The notes: a model not told the origin generated them from the letters alone. Shown: positions 43,791-54,845, counted from the first letter of the stretch. The stretch: DNA of 64,000 nucleotides from Desmodus rotundus (GCF_022682495.2 NC_071389.1:175956056-176020055); one strand, 5' to 3'. Numbers and translations: made by a program.

Positions 43791-45043
43791 TAAATGGTTT
43801 TCTGTATTACAAATGAATCTTCAGAAGAAATATGATTCCTGAAGGCATCTTACTCAACTTTATGTCCATGTGCTTTGATTTACAAATGAAGCATCTGACA
43901 CTAAAATATATTAACTTATTAACTTGCAAAGTTAACTAATGGCCAAGTACCATGGAATGATATATTTTTGTGGAGAAAGATCTATTGAAAACATTATTCT
44001 CAGTGCGAGTCATAAACATAGTGCTTGAGATAACCATTCATCTCTATATCAACAAGTGGGTCATTGTCTCTCCATAACCCTGTTGTTTCTGAAACTCAAA
44101 GTGATGTTCTTAGAATTGATTAAGTGTAACAAAAGTCTATAATTAAGGACATGGGAGGAGATTAAACTGTATAATAAGAGCGGTAAAGAATTGCCCTTCA
44201 CTGGGCAGTGCACGCTCAGCTTTGATACTGGAGGACAGGAGGTAAGACTCGGAGTGCCTGTGGATTTGTCTGTGGTTACGAGGTCAGTTATAAGATGGGA
44301 TACCTTAAGTGACAGAAGTATGAAGAAATGCCATTTCATCTCTGGGAATATGGTAACCTGGCTGTTCAGCCTAACCCTCTCGCTAAAAACAAATTAAAAT
44401 ACTGGATAAAAAGGATGTTGTTTTAAAAGCATAATATTTCTATAAGGAAAGAGGATTCAGGAGACTGAAACCCAAGAGAGGGGAAAGCTTTGGGAGATCC
44501 ATTTACCCAATGGTATTTGCTGATCCTGGAAATTGAGCTGCAGTTTTGATGGCTCAGCAGGGGAGGGGAGAAGACAAAGTTTGGAACTCAGCCCAAGTGG
44601 GGAGCCTAGGAAAACCCTCCCCTATTCAGCTGGAATCTCTGAACCAGAAATAACCTGCTGCATATCCCCAGGCAACTCTATGGAGAGCTGCCTTGAGACA
44701 ATGCAGAAGGGTTTTAGGGTGGGGAAATGAAAGCAAACCCCATCAGATTACTTTGGGCCCATATTTTCATAAATGGTCAAGAGCCTCCAGCAGGGGGTGT
44801 AGTATGAGGTGGTTCTGGGTTCGAAGTACTCTTTAAGCACCTGACAAAAGCAAATGCAGAACTTCTGTGGAGAAAGACATCTTTAGCTAGACTACTGGGA
44901 ACTTCCTCCTACCTCCATTTTCAAGGGAGATGAGCAGTACCATCAAAGATAACCAGCACACAACAAAACCAGCATAAACTAGAAGAAACAACAGAGTATG
45001 GAGACAGTACAGCAACATCTCCAGACTTTGGAATCATCGGACA
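43791..45043. other. Unassigned stretch
   Basis: No family recognised between the L1 fragment and the mariner; short frames only. 44380-45040 is purine-rich and could be a decayed L1 segment, but I cannot confirm it. Confidence 0.4.
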
Positions 45044-45615
45044 CACAAGGGGGACCCTGAAAAAACAGGAATTACCTTCTGGATGCTGGGCCCTGTGTAG
45101 TACAGGCTTTCTGCACTAGATGAGTGTTCTAGGAACCCATCTGTATCAGTGTATGAGCTGGTGGTGGTGTGAGGTTGGGTTTGGCTTCAGTGAATTTTTT
45201 TTGGAGACTCTTTCAGTGCGTTTGCCCATTTCATGATGGGTGATTTATGAACACACCTGCCCACACTGTGCTGAGTGTTCAGCAGTTTTTGACCAAAAAA
45301 CAGCATGACCCCCACGTCCCACCCTCCCTATTCACTTGATCTAGCCCCAAGCAACTTTTTCTTTTTGTCCCCCCCAATAAAAAAAGTCCTCAAAGGGAAA
45401 TGTTTTGCCTATGTAAAAGAAGTGAAAGAAAAAATGGCAAAAACACTAAAAAGCATCAAAATGGGCGAGTTCAAAAACTGTTTTGAGCAGTGGAAAAAAT
45501 GTCTAATGGGTGTATTATATCAAATAGAGAGTACTTTGAAGGTGACTGAAATTTAAACATGTAAATAAATACACAGTTTTAAAAATAAATTCCATTTTTG
45601 GGGGTCCCCCTCGTA
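45044..45615 (+). mobile_element. Internally deleted mariner transposon
   Basis: The left end (about 45044, CACAAGGGGGACCCTG) and the reversed right end (45615, TACGAGGGGGACCCCC) are matching terminal inverted repeats, continuing as AAAAAACAGGAATT and AAAAATGGAATTTA. TA follows the right end at 45616-45617; the left TA is eroded. At about 570 bp it is less than half the usual 1.3 kb: the 5' leader is joined to the 3' part of the transposase frame. It cannot mobilise itself. Confidence 0.8.
45305..45556 (+). pseudogene. Mariner transposase C-terminal remnant
   Basis: The frame encodes an HPPYSLDLAPSNFF-like segment, in which the Asp lies where mariners carry the third catalytic acidic residue. 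It is followed by a KKVLKGK stretch and a FEQWKKC motif typical of the mariner C-terminus. About 83 codons remain of the usual 340 or so. The DNA-binding N-terminus and the first two catalytic Asp residues are absent. Non-functional. Confidence 0.8.
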
Positions 45616-45631
45616 TATTATAAAATGACTC

Positions 45632-45941
45632 CAATTGACACTTGAACAACATCAGGGTTAGGGTGCTGACCCCCATGCAGTGGAAAATACACCTGTAAGT
45701 TTTGACTCCCCCAAAACTTAATTATTAATAGCCTAGTGTTATTTGAAAGTTTACTGATTAACACATATTTTATATGTTATATATACAGTACTCTTACATT
45801 AAAGTAAGCTAGAGAAAAGAAAGATGTTATTAGGAAAATAAGAAATAGAATATACACCTAAAGTACTGTAAATATTTAATTAAAAAAAAAACATGTAAGT
45901 GACATGTGCGGCTCAAACCTTTGTTATTCAAAGGTCAACTG
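45632..45941 (-). mobile_element. Small Tigger-like DNA transposon, copy 2
   Basis: The left end CAATTGACACTTGAACAACA and the reversed right end CAGTTGACCTTTGAATAACA are the same terminal inverted repeats as in 19248-19583. The interior runs in the opposite order: GGTGCTGACCCCCATG lies at its left, GATTAACACATATTTTATAT and AAAGTAAGCTAGAGAAAAGA in the middle. The TA duplication is eroded. It sits 16 bp from the mariner. Confidence 0.85.
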
Positions 45942-46069
45942 TTTACTTAACTGCCAAAGAAGTAAAAGGCAAGGTTAAAAATATCTCCAGGAACTAGGAG
46001 TGTATAAAACATAGCCTAGAAGATTTATAAAAGAACCAATTAGGGATTTCGGAATTACTGCCTAGGTTG

Positions 46070-46380
46070 TCCAGCAAGCAGGTGGGCTCCCACGGTGCAC
46101 ACGTGACCTTGGCCGCAGTCCGCTTCAGGCTGCGTCAGGTGCCCTGGCCTTACACGGTGGGCAACTTTGTGCTGGGCAACTTTGTGCGCTTGCCGGTGCG
46201 CCCCTCGGGCCTGGGAGGACAGAAAGGGAGCCGGATGCCCGCAGGCCGACCCAGAGCCTACGCATGAAGCAGAGCGCCAGCTCCGCGAGAACCAGCACCT
46301 CCCCAGGGTTCTGCCGCCGCCTCCTCCGCTCTGAAGGTGCTGCCCTGTCCGCGGTGTGCTTTTTCGTGCACTTCCGTTTC
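46070..46380 (+). other. CpG-rich leader of the retrocopy (CpG-island-like)
   Basis: About two dozen CpG dinucleotides occur in roughly 310 bp (GCCGCAGTCCGC, TGCGCTTGCCGGTGCGCC, TCCGCGAG, TCCGCGGTG), far above the rest of the window. It precedes the ZNF280D-like part and most simply is the GC-rich 5' UTR of the parental transcript. A separate insertion or a local promoter island cannot be excluded. It ends in a pyrimidine-rich TTTCTCCTCCTTAG that looks like a splice acceptor. Confidence 0.6.
46159..46188 (+). repeat. 15-bp tandem duplication
   Basis: GGGCAACTTTGTGCT is followed at once by GGGCAACTTTGTGCG, two head-to-tail copies differing only at the last base. Confidence 0.95.
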
Positions 46381-47100
46381 CTGCCAGTTCTTTCTCCTCC
46401 TTAGGTCATGGGTGGGGGGGGGGGCACAGTTAAGTTTCTGGGGCCTGCGATTAAGCTGATGAAAGACTCATTAATAGGAGAAAAGGACAGAAAACCTTGG
46501 TATAACTTGCTACCTTGTCTGGAGTCAGAGACACTGAAGGGAAAATTTCGAGAACGTCAATTCGGCACCTTGACAACCCTTTTCAGCCAAAAACTAATTA
46601 GAAAAATGACAGAACTTTTTACGGAATGTGAAGAAGAGCTGCAAAGATGCAGAAGAAAGTGAAAGAGATTGATGAGGAGGATGAGCTCATCTTTGCTGGA
46701 GAGGCGTCAGTTCAAAGCCCCCAGTTTCAAGTACAGTGAACCCCAGATCGTATGTGAGGGCAATGAAAGAACCGCGCACTCAGCGGAGGTACTGCTGCTG
46801 CATCGGAGCCTGCAATCGGCACTCCGTGACCCTAGCGTCAAATCTGGTGGCCTCCTGGCCAGTAAGTTTTCATCCTCAATCTAGATCATTAGCTAGTCGT
46901 TACTGTTCAGTCTTTGTCTAAAGCTGTGAGTGTTTCTGAAACAACATGCTCAGCTCAGGGATACATTGGATTTTATCTGTCACTATCAACAATACCCTGT
47001 TAAAGTTCTTGACAATCGTGGGTAATCATCCGGTAGACGCAAAATAAGCATCAGAAAATGTCACCATCTTTATGATGACTCAACCAGGAACTCACTGCCC

Positions 47101-47344
47101 AGCCTATTCATAAACCGGGTGATATTCTTAAATTAAATAGGTATAACATCAAAAATTATCAAAACGTGAATAAAAGTATCATCGGGAATGAACACTGCAT
47201 AATGGCAAACTATTCAATATTTAAGATTATAAATTGGGCCTAGTGTTCTTAGTTCTTAATTGGGAAAATTGTTGAGAAGCTATTGTAGCATTTTATTCTG
47301 AAATATTTCATAGTTTAGTTAGTTTAAAAAACGTAACAAAAATA
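47101..47344. other. Unassigned AT-rich spacer
   Basis: Possible far end of the retrocopy, too decayed to align; otherwise nothing seen. Confidence 0.4.
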
Positions 47345-47560
47345 ATAGTTAATGATAACAATATTTATTGAATTGTTAATATTCATAAGGCTTTATGCCA
47401 AATGCTGTACATTAATTCTTAAATGTCCCTATGAAGTAGGCACTGTTATTATTCTGGGTTCATCGTTGAAAGAGGCTCAGAAAAGTTAAATAATTCACTC
47501 AGGGTCACAGAGCTGGCAAATGATAGATCTGGGATTTCAGTACAGACTAACCCAAGTTTA
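47345..47560 (-). repeat. MIR SINE
   Basis: ACAATATTTATTGAATTGTT, GGCTTTATGCCAAATGCTGT, CTATGAAGTAGGCACTGTTATTATT, AGAGGCTCAGAAAAGTTAAATAATT, CAGGGTCACAGAGCTGGCAAATGAT and CTGGGATTTCAGTACAGACT follow antisense MIR. Confidence 0.9.
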
Positions 47561-48129
47561 TATGCACATATGTGTTTATACGTGTTGTGCATAAATGTGT
47601 ACTTAAAAGAAATGGAAGCATTTTCTTAGTGCAACACGTTTCAAAGTGCAGTCTTCAGTCCCCTGGGGTTTCCCAGAGACTCTCCCATGGGTTTGGGAGT
47701 CAACACCAATAGTAATGCAAAGATACTGTTTGCCTTCACACTATGTTGACATTTGCACTGATGATACAAAAGTAACGGTAGGTAAACTGACAGGTAAACT
47801 GACGATTCCTTAGTATGAATCAAGACAGTGGTACCAAGCTGTACCAGTAGTTTTTGTATTAGTCACTACCATGCGCTCAAAATAAATTAAAAAAATTCCA
47901 GTCATACTCAATTTCCTTGATGAATCCTTAAAATGTTATTAATTTTGTTAATTCTCTACCTTTGTGTTTTTAAAAAATATTTTGTGTGATGAAATGGATA
48001 ATATGCATAAAGCACTCCTGTGTTTGAAGTATCACGGTTATTTTGAAGAAAATTTCTACCTAAGGTTATACTCTAAGCAGAAGGATCATGAGTCCAAGAT
48101 GAAAGGTCTGAGATGCAAACTGGAGTGAA
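47561..48129. other. Unassigned stretch
   Basis: Nothing recognised upstream of the plus-strand L1. A short direct repeat, GGTAAACTGACAGGTAAACTGACG, occurs near 47780. Confidence 0.45.
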
Positions 48130-51080
48130 GAACAAGTAATGAATATTCAACTGAACCTAAATGAATGTTAACCGTTTACAATAGTATAAATGTCTGATAG
48201 TGATAAAATTAAAAATGGGTCAAATATATGATAACATTATGTATAAATTAGTTTAATGGGGTTAAACTGTCTTAAGATTCTTATATGTCTGAGAGGACTG
48301 TAATTCTATTAATTTTAAACTTTGATAAATTAAGTAGATGTGTTTTAATTTCTAAGATAATGGCTGAAACAATAGAAACTGAGTGTGTTAACTTAAACTT
48401 GAAAGATGGGAAATGAACATGATAAAACTATTCAATCATGTAAAAGAAGGCAAAGAAAGGGGAGAAAAGGAACACAGAAAAGGTGGAACAAATAGAAAAC
48501 ACTAAATAAGATAATAAATTTAAGCCCATTAATTACAGAAACTAAAAATGCTCCAATTAAATAAATAATTACCAGATTAGATTGAAAAAATCTAATGATA
48601 TGTTATTTATAAGTGAATATCTAAATTATAAGAATACTGAAAGCATAAATATAAAAAGTTAGAAAATATATACCATACAGTATTAGACAAAAGAATTCTC
48701 ATGTAGCTATATTAATATTAGACAAAATAGACTTTAGAACCTAGTAACATGACCTCAAACTATATGATATAAAATTTAACAGTTACAGAAGAAGACGTAA
48801 AACATTTACAATTATGATAGGATATTAAAAAAATAGTTCCTTAGATCACTGATAGAATAAGCCAACAAAATATCAGTGTGGATATAAAAGATTTGACTAA
48901 TATGATTAAAAAGCTTGACATACTGATATATGCATAGCACTGCAGTGAAAAACTGCAGAATAGATTCTTTTTCTGAGCATAAGTGGAACATTTAAGAAAT
49001 TGATCATTTACTAGAACTTCAGTTACATCTCAGTGAATTTCAAAGAACTGAAATCAAGGTCAAAAAGAACTTATTGTCTCTGATCACAGTGTAGTTTAAC
49101 TAGAAATCAATAACAAAAAGGAAACTAGAAGATGTCATACATTTTGGGTAAATAACTTGTGTCAAAGGAATCATAATAGAAGTTTAGAAATATTTTGAAT
49201 TGAACAATTAACAATGCTACATAATATATGTGAGATGCAGCTACAATGTTTCTTAGAAGAAAACTTCTGGCCTTTACAGCTTATATTTAAAAAGAAAATG
49301 ACGGAAAATTAATAAGCTAGACATTGTCTTATTAAGTTAGGTAAAGGAAAATAATCTAGAAGAGTGTAGGAGGAAGGAAGGAAATAATCAAATAAGAGTA
49401 TAAATGAAAGAAATCAATGTTAATTTATAATGTAAAGTGTTCATAAAGTATAAAGTTCTTTTTGAAAAATAATTTACACATTTGCAAACATTGAGCAAGG
49501 CTAGCCATGAAAACTCATAGAGGCACTAGTAATCCATGTAAGGATTAAAAAAGGGATAACACTATAAATGCTCAATAAAAATGTTATTATAAAAATATAT
49601 GCTGATGAATATGAAATTAGTTGAGATAGAAAACTTATTAGAAAATATAACTCACCAATACGGATTCACAAATAAGTAGAAAGCCTAAAGATCATGGTAA
49701 CGTTTAATACATTTAATTGGTAGTTAAAGAAATTTTTAAAGAAAATTTAAAAGGTGTAGATAGCTTCATTGGCAATTTTGTCAACCATTAAAGGAAGAAA
49801 AATTTCACTCATATAAATTCTTCTAGAGAATAGAAAAAGAGACAACAATTCCTAGTTTTGTGTGTGTGCCTTAAATGAAGCTTATATAGTCTCAGTACCG
49901 AAACTCAGCAAGGGCGCTGTGAGAAAGACAATTACAGGCCTGTTGTACTCATAACAGAGATGCAAAATTGAAACATATACATATATATGCTTTATTTATA
50001 TACAGTAGAAAACTATATATTGTTATGTATTATACATTATGTTATATGTTATTACATATAATAGAAAATCAAATCCAAGGGTCTTTTGTTATCACTTCCA
50101 TATCATGACCATGCATTTTCCTAGGAAACCAAGGTTGGTTTCTCATTATAATATTAATTAGTTTAATTCACAATATTAGCAGTTTAAGGGAGAGATTTAT
50201 ATTATTTATATAGATGTACTAAAAACTTTTGAAAATATTCAACATCCATTTGTGATGATGATAAACAGTTAGTAAACCAGATGTAGATGAGCTCATTTTT
50301 ATTTTGATAAATATTTCTAAATAAACCTATGCCATACATGATAATCGTGAAATATGGAATGCATTATCTTTAAGATCAAGAACAAGACAAAATGCACCAC
50401 ACGGCCAGTTTTATTCAGCACTGTATGGGTAGTCTTTCATTTGTGCAGTAAAGCAAGAATAAAACAGTAAAAAAAAGAAAGGAAGAAACAAAATGATCAT
50501 TTTTTTAGATGATATGGCTGTATATACAGAAATAAAATTAATATGAATATATGCATTAAAACTAATAAGAGAATTTAACATTTTAGTTCAATAAAATATA
50601 CAAATTATATTCTTGAACCAGCAATAATTACAAATGAAATTTTAAAATACATCATTTATCATGTCATCAGAAATATGGCCTAAGAATAGATCTACCAAAA
50701 AATACATCTGTGAAGACCATACAGAATAATATAAAACATTATAAACTTAAACAGAGGGATATATACTATATTCACATTTTGGAGACTCGCATTTTAAATA
50801 TATTAACTAACCCCAAAGTAGTTTAAGATTCAAATTTAATCCCAATCAAAATGCAGCATATTTTAAAAAAGAAATTTAACAAATGGATTCTAAAATTTAC
50901 TGTACAGTATCAGCACCTAAGCATAATCAAAACACCCTTGAAGATGAAGGTCGAAATGGGAGAACATGCTTTATCAGAAATCAAGACATTTTAAAGCTTA
51001 ATGGTGCAGTATTTTTACAAGGATATACAAATATGTAAATAGAATGGTGTAAAATGTTTCTGAAACAGAGCCTCACTTAC
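48130..51080 (+). mobile_element. Decayed L1 LINE, mostly ORF2
   Basis: Sense L1 from the inter-ORF region through most of ORF2. Landmarks in order: GGAACACAGAAAAGGTGGAACAAATAGAAAA, ATGCTCCAATTAAATAAATA, TAGCTATATTAATATTAGAC, ATAGACTTTAGAACC, GATCACAGTGTAGTTTAACTAGAAATCAATAA, GGAAATAATCAAATAAGAGT, GATAGCTTCATTGGCAATTTTG, CTAGGAAACCAAGGTTGGTT, and near the end AATCAAAACACC. It is 2.9 kb against about 3.8 kb for ORF2 alone, so deletions are common. There is no reading frame of 60 codons or more. AT-rich and very old. Confidence 0.83.
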
Positions 51081-51159
51081 ACAGATACCTGTTAAGTGGC
51101 AGACGGGTGTGGAAGCGGAAAGACACGCCTGATAGAGTCCTATCAGTAGTACCCATATC

Positions 51160-51469
51160 CTTTAGGGAAGTGCTTTTTAACTGGTGTGCTGTGACACACC
51201 TGTGTGCCACGGGACTTTTAAAACACGCAGTACCTGACTATTTAGTCAGGAGTCAGGGACAATGATCACTTTTCCTTTAGATTGTCAAATTAAAAAAATG
51301 ACAACAGTCAACCTAATAACAGCCGTCTGGTGTGAGTGAATCAAAATAATATCTTTTTTTTTGGTCAGATTGGCAAAAAATATATTTTTTGGAGTGCCTT
51401 CCACAGAATTTTAGTAATTAGTTTATGTGTGCCATGAAATGAAGAAGGTTGAAAATTGCTGTTTGAGGG
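51160..51469. mobile_element. Small hAT-type transposon
   Basis: The element is about 51168-51461 (294 bp). The left end AAGTGCTTTTTAACTGGTGTGC and the reversed right end CAGCAATTTTCAACCTTCTTC are diverged inverted repeats of the hAT CAGnGnTTTTCAACC type. The second motif GTGTGCCACG near the left is echoed by GTGTGCCATG near the right. The 8 bp outside each end (CTTTAGGG and TTTGAGGG) agree at 6 of 8 positions. No coding capacity. Confidence 0.72.
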
Positions 51470-51713
51470 GAAAGTTGGGAATTGGGGGGAAATAAGGCAT
51501 TTGCTTAGGTTAGGGATATATTATGTGAGATATTCCTAGATTTGGAACTATTTTGAAATTATTCTTCAATTTAAAAAAAGAAACCTCTTTGTAGATGCAA
51601 ATTCTCCTACAAAGCACATCTGTGGATTTCTTGAAAGAAAACACGACCATAGTTATATCCCCATTACCATCAGACAGAATAGGAAATTTTCAAGATCTTA
51701 AAATGCTATTCTT
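51470..51713. other. Unassigned spacer
   Basis: Possible continuation of old L1 3' sequence between the hAT and the Ves SINE; not assignable. Confidence 0.35.
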
Positions 51714-51880
51714 TTTTTCTTTAATTTTATTTATTCATGAGAGAGAGAGAGACATCAGTTTGTTGTTTCACTTATTTATGCATTCATTGGTTGCTTCTTG
51801 TATGTGCCCTGCCCAGAGATTGAACCAGAGCCTTGGTGTATTGGGACAGCACACTAACCAACTGAGCTACCCGGCCAGGG
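51714..51880 (-). mobile_element. Ves-type bat SINE
   Basis: A T-rich run, GAGAGAGAGAGAGACATCAG, TTGCTTCTTGTATGTGCCCTGCC, ATTGAACCAGAGCCTTGGTG and CCAACTGAGCTACCCGGCCA are the antisense Ves tail, middle and head. Flanks ATGCTATTCTT and TTGCTACTCCT are a weak duplication. Confidence 0.9.
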
Positions 51881-51889
51881 CATTGCTAC

Positions 51890-52240
51890 TCCTTATTTAC
51901 ACCACTTAGCAAGAAGTGGAGAGTTGGCAGTTTCCCTGTTTGATTTCTTTAATTACAGATGAATCATTTTGACATAGAAAAGGATCTGTGTGATATTTAT
52001 AGATTTCCTAATGTGTGTCTGGCACTTTTAACCACGCTGCTATGTTACCTAGCAGAGCTACTTGGGCAAAAGAAGACACCCCTCTGGTCACGACTGCCCA
52101 TTTTCATTTTCATTTGGATTGAACATAGCTTACGTAAGGCACCTCCCCAATTGCCCTGCGACTAAATGCTCTTCAACTTGGCACTGACCCACTTACTTCT
52201 GTCAGGTCACAGTATCTTGTCGTATTTCCACTGAACATTA
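51890..52240. other. Unassigned stretch
   Basis: No family recognised; a 68-codon frame (51959-52165) has no identifiable domain. Confidence 0.4.
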
Positions 52241-52265
52241 TTCTCTCTCTCTCTCTCTCTCTTTT
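52241..52265. repeat. (TC)n microsatellite
   Basis: About ten TC dinucleotides ending in a T5 run. Stands alone, not at a SINE tail. Confidence 0.9.
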
Positions 52266-52301
52266 TAGGGCTGTTTATCCATTTAAAGAAGCTACTATTT
52301 T

Positions 52302-52338
52302 ATTTATTATTATTATAATTATTACTACTACTACTACT
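52302..52338. repeat. (TTA)n/(TAC)n compound microsatellite
   Basis: TTATTATTATTATAATTATT is followed by ACTACTACTACTACT: two trinucleotide arrays side by side. Confidence 0.88.
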
Positions 52339-52439
52339 GCTTCTTTTATTTGTACTTGGGAAGAGTTAGGGGCCCTGCACAAGTTAATGTCATATTTCAA
52401 TTTAATTAATGTGGTCTTTATTCCAGCATCCAAATCTTT

Positions 52440-52650
52440 GATAACATATTTATGTTTGAGTCAGATAATGTCGGTTCTAAACTTGTCTTTACCTTATAAT
52501 CTAATTTGAGCTGCGGCAAATTATTAGCTTCTCTGAATTTTAAGTTTTCTCTTCTATAAAATGAGGACAATAATTCTTATGTAAGCCTAGCACAGTATTT
52601 CACTAAATATAATTATCAGTAAATCGTGGTAGTAGTATTAAGTAGTGGTA
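52440..52650 (+). repeat. MIR SINE
   Basis: TTTGAGTCAGATAATGTCGG, GAGCTGCGGCAAATTATTAG, TCTGAATTTTAAGTTTTCTC, TTCTATAAAATGAGGACAAT and CCTAGCACAGTATTTCACTA follow sense MIR. Confidence 0.78.
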
Positions 52651-52734
52651 ATAGTAGTTGTTTTTATCGGGGACTATGCCAAGAAATGCAAGGGGCAGAT
52701 AAGGAAGGACTACAGAAGCTCTCCTCTCTGGTTA

Positions 52735-52925
52735 AAAGCAGCAGCCTAGGAATCAGGCAGGCCTTGTTTCAAATCCTTATTCTGACTTTTTAGCTGTGCA
52801 ACTTTTGGCTAGTAACTTAACCTATCTCTAAAAAGCTTTGACTATTAAATGAATATTATATGTATAAATGATACAGTATAGTAGCTGACATATAATTAAT
52901 TATTCAATAAGTAGTTATTTATTAT
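52735..52925 (+). repeat. MIR SINE
   Basis: AGCAGCCTAGGAATCAGGCAGGCCTTGTTTCAAATCC, TAGCTGTGCAACTTTTGGCTAG, TAACTTAACCTATCTCTAAA and ATTCAATAAGTAGTTATT follow sense MIR with a shortened core. Second MIR in tandem orientation within 100 bp. Confidence 0.85.
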
Positions 52926-53721
52926 TTTCCCTGGTAATTGTTCTATTAATCAGGGATATAAGGACCTCGGAATAATGACCTGGAAAGTCCCTCTGTTTCA
53001 GTATCTGACACTGATGGATGGGTCCCATTTGTGGTCTGTGGGTTCGGTTAGCTCACAAAGGAGAGGAGAGTAACGTAAGCAACCCCTGTGTGTATTTATT
53101 GTCTTTGTTTCTTTCCCATCCCTCTTTTCTTATTAAAAACAAGCCCTGTTGGTGGAGCCAGTGCTGGTTGAAGGTCACTCTGTTTATTATGAAGAGGATA
53201 GCAGTAGGAGGTGGAAGGTAGGAGAATGGAAAATAAGGACCAGGTTACTTTTTTATGTTTATTGTGGTAAAAGCACACACCATGAAATTTATCATATTGA
53301 TCAGTTTTAAGTTTGCAGTACAGTAGTGTTACCTGTATGACATCATGTGCGACAGATCTCATCTTGTAAAAATGAAACTGTACCCATTGGACAGCAACTC
53401 TCCTTTCTTCACACCACCCAGCTGCCATTCTGTTTTCTGTTTCAAAGAGTCTGATCACTCTAGCTACCTCATCTAAGTGGAATCGTGCAGTATTTGTCTT
53501 TTTCCAACTGGTTTGTTGTCCTCAGCCTTCATCTATAATGTTCTCAAGGTTCATCCATGTTGTAGTATATGATGGGATTTTCTTAGTTTGGTAGGTCTGT
53601 TTTTAATTTTTTGAGGAACTTCCATACTGTTTTCTGTAGGGGCTATACACCAACAGTGCACAACAGTGCTTGAGGGTCCCAGTTTCTCCACGTGCTTGTC
53701 CACACTAGTTATATTCACATC

Positions 53722-53739
53722 TATCTGTCTGTCTGTCTG
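53722..53739. repeat. (TCTG)n short microsatellite
   Basis: TCTGTCTGTCTGTCTGC inside the L1 3' UTR; about four units. Confidence 0.8.
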
Positions 53740-54770
53740 CTTAATTTTTGTAATGGCTATCCTAATGGGTGTGACATAATATTTTATAGATTTTATTTGT
53801 ATTTCTCAGATGATTAGTGATGTTGACATCTTTTTTTATGCTGCTGGTTATTTGCATATCTTCTTTGGAGAACTGTCTATTCAAGCCCTTTGTCCATTCT
53901 TTAATTGGATGATTTGTTTTTTGTTGTTGTTGAGTTCTAGGTGTTCTGCTTATTAACCCTTATGATATGTATTAGTAAATATATTCTCCCATCTCATAGG
54001 TTGCCTTTAACTTTGTTGATTGTTTCCTTGGCTGCACAAAAGTTTTTTAAAGTTTCGTTTATTCTTTGTTGCCAGTACTTTCGGTGTCATATCCAAGAAA
54101 TCATGCCAAATGTGATGTTGTGAAGTTTTCTACCTGTTTTCTCCTGGGAGTTTTATGGTTTCAGGTCTTACATTTAGGTCTTTAGTCCATTTTGAGTTAA
54201 TTTTTGTATATGCTATGAGGTAAGGGTACAACTTCCTACTTTTACATGTCTGTAGTTAGTTTTCCCAACAGTGTTTGTTGAAGAGATTATCCTTTCTGCA
54301 TTGTATCGTGTTGGCACCCTTCTCAGAGATCATTCGGCCTGTATGTGAGGATTTACCTCTAGGGTCGCTATTCAGTTTCATTGGTCTGTATGTCTTGCTT
54401 TATGACAGTACCATATTGTTTTGGTTACTGCAGCTATGCAGTGTGTTTCAAAATCAGGAATTATGAGTCCTTCAGCTTTGTTTTATTTTTTCTCAAGATT
54501 GTTTTGAGATTCCATATGAATTTTAGGATGGTTTTCTTATTTCTGCAAAAACACACAAACAGTGCCATTGGGTTTTTGATAGGAATTGCATTGAATCTTG
54601 TGCATTGCTTTGGATAGCATGGAAATTTTAACAATATTAAATCTTCCAATCCACGAACATGGACGTCTTTCCACTTACTTGCTTTTTTCTTTAATTTCTT
54701 TTAGCAATATTTTGTAGTTTTCAGTGTATAAGGTTTTTTTTTTTCTGCCTCCTTGGTTGTTTATTCCTAA

Positions 54771-54845
54771 GTATTTTAATATTTTTATTTATTTTATTTT
54801 TTATTTTTATTAATTTGAGAGAGAGAGAGGAACATGGGGGTTGGG

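Larger units (their letters stand above)
46060..47100 (+). pseudogene. ZNF280-family (best fit ZNF280D) processed pseudogene
   Basis: After a leader, the sequence encodes pieces collinear with the N-terminus of ZNF280D, a C2H2 zinc-finger protein. They are an NPFQPK-like start (about 46580), MTELFTECEEE (46606 on), KVKEIDEEDELIFAGEAS (after a frameshift), VNPRSYVRAMK (46733 on), and FHPQSRS (46868 on). Spacing matches the parental mRNA with no intron, which points to a retrocopy. It is broken by an in-frame TAG just before MTELF, several frameshifts and later stops, and the zinc-finger region is absent. Similarity fades after about 47000; no poly(A) or flanking duplication was found. A gene symbol is left out because the copy is dead. 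Confidence 0.72.

Noticed and set aside
53096..53458. 120-codon minus-strand frame
   Set aside because: It spans the L1 3' UTR and the flanking target-site duplication, so it is a chance frame across an insertion boundary.
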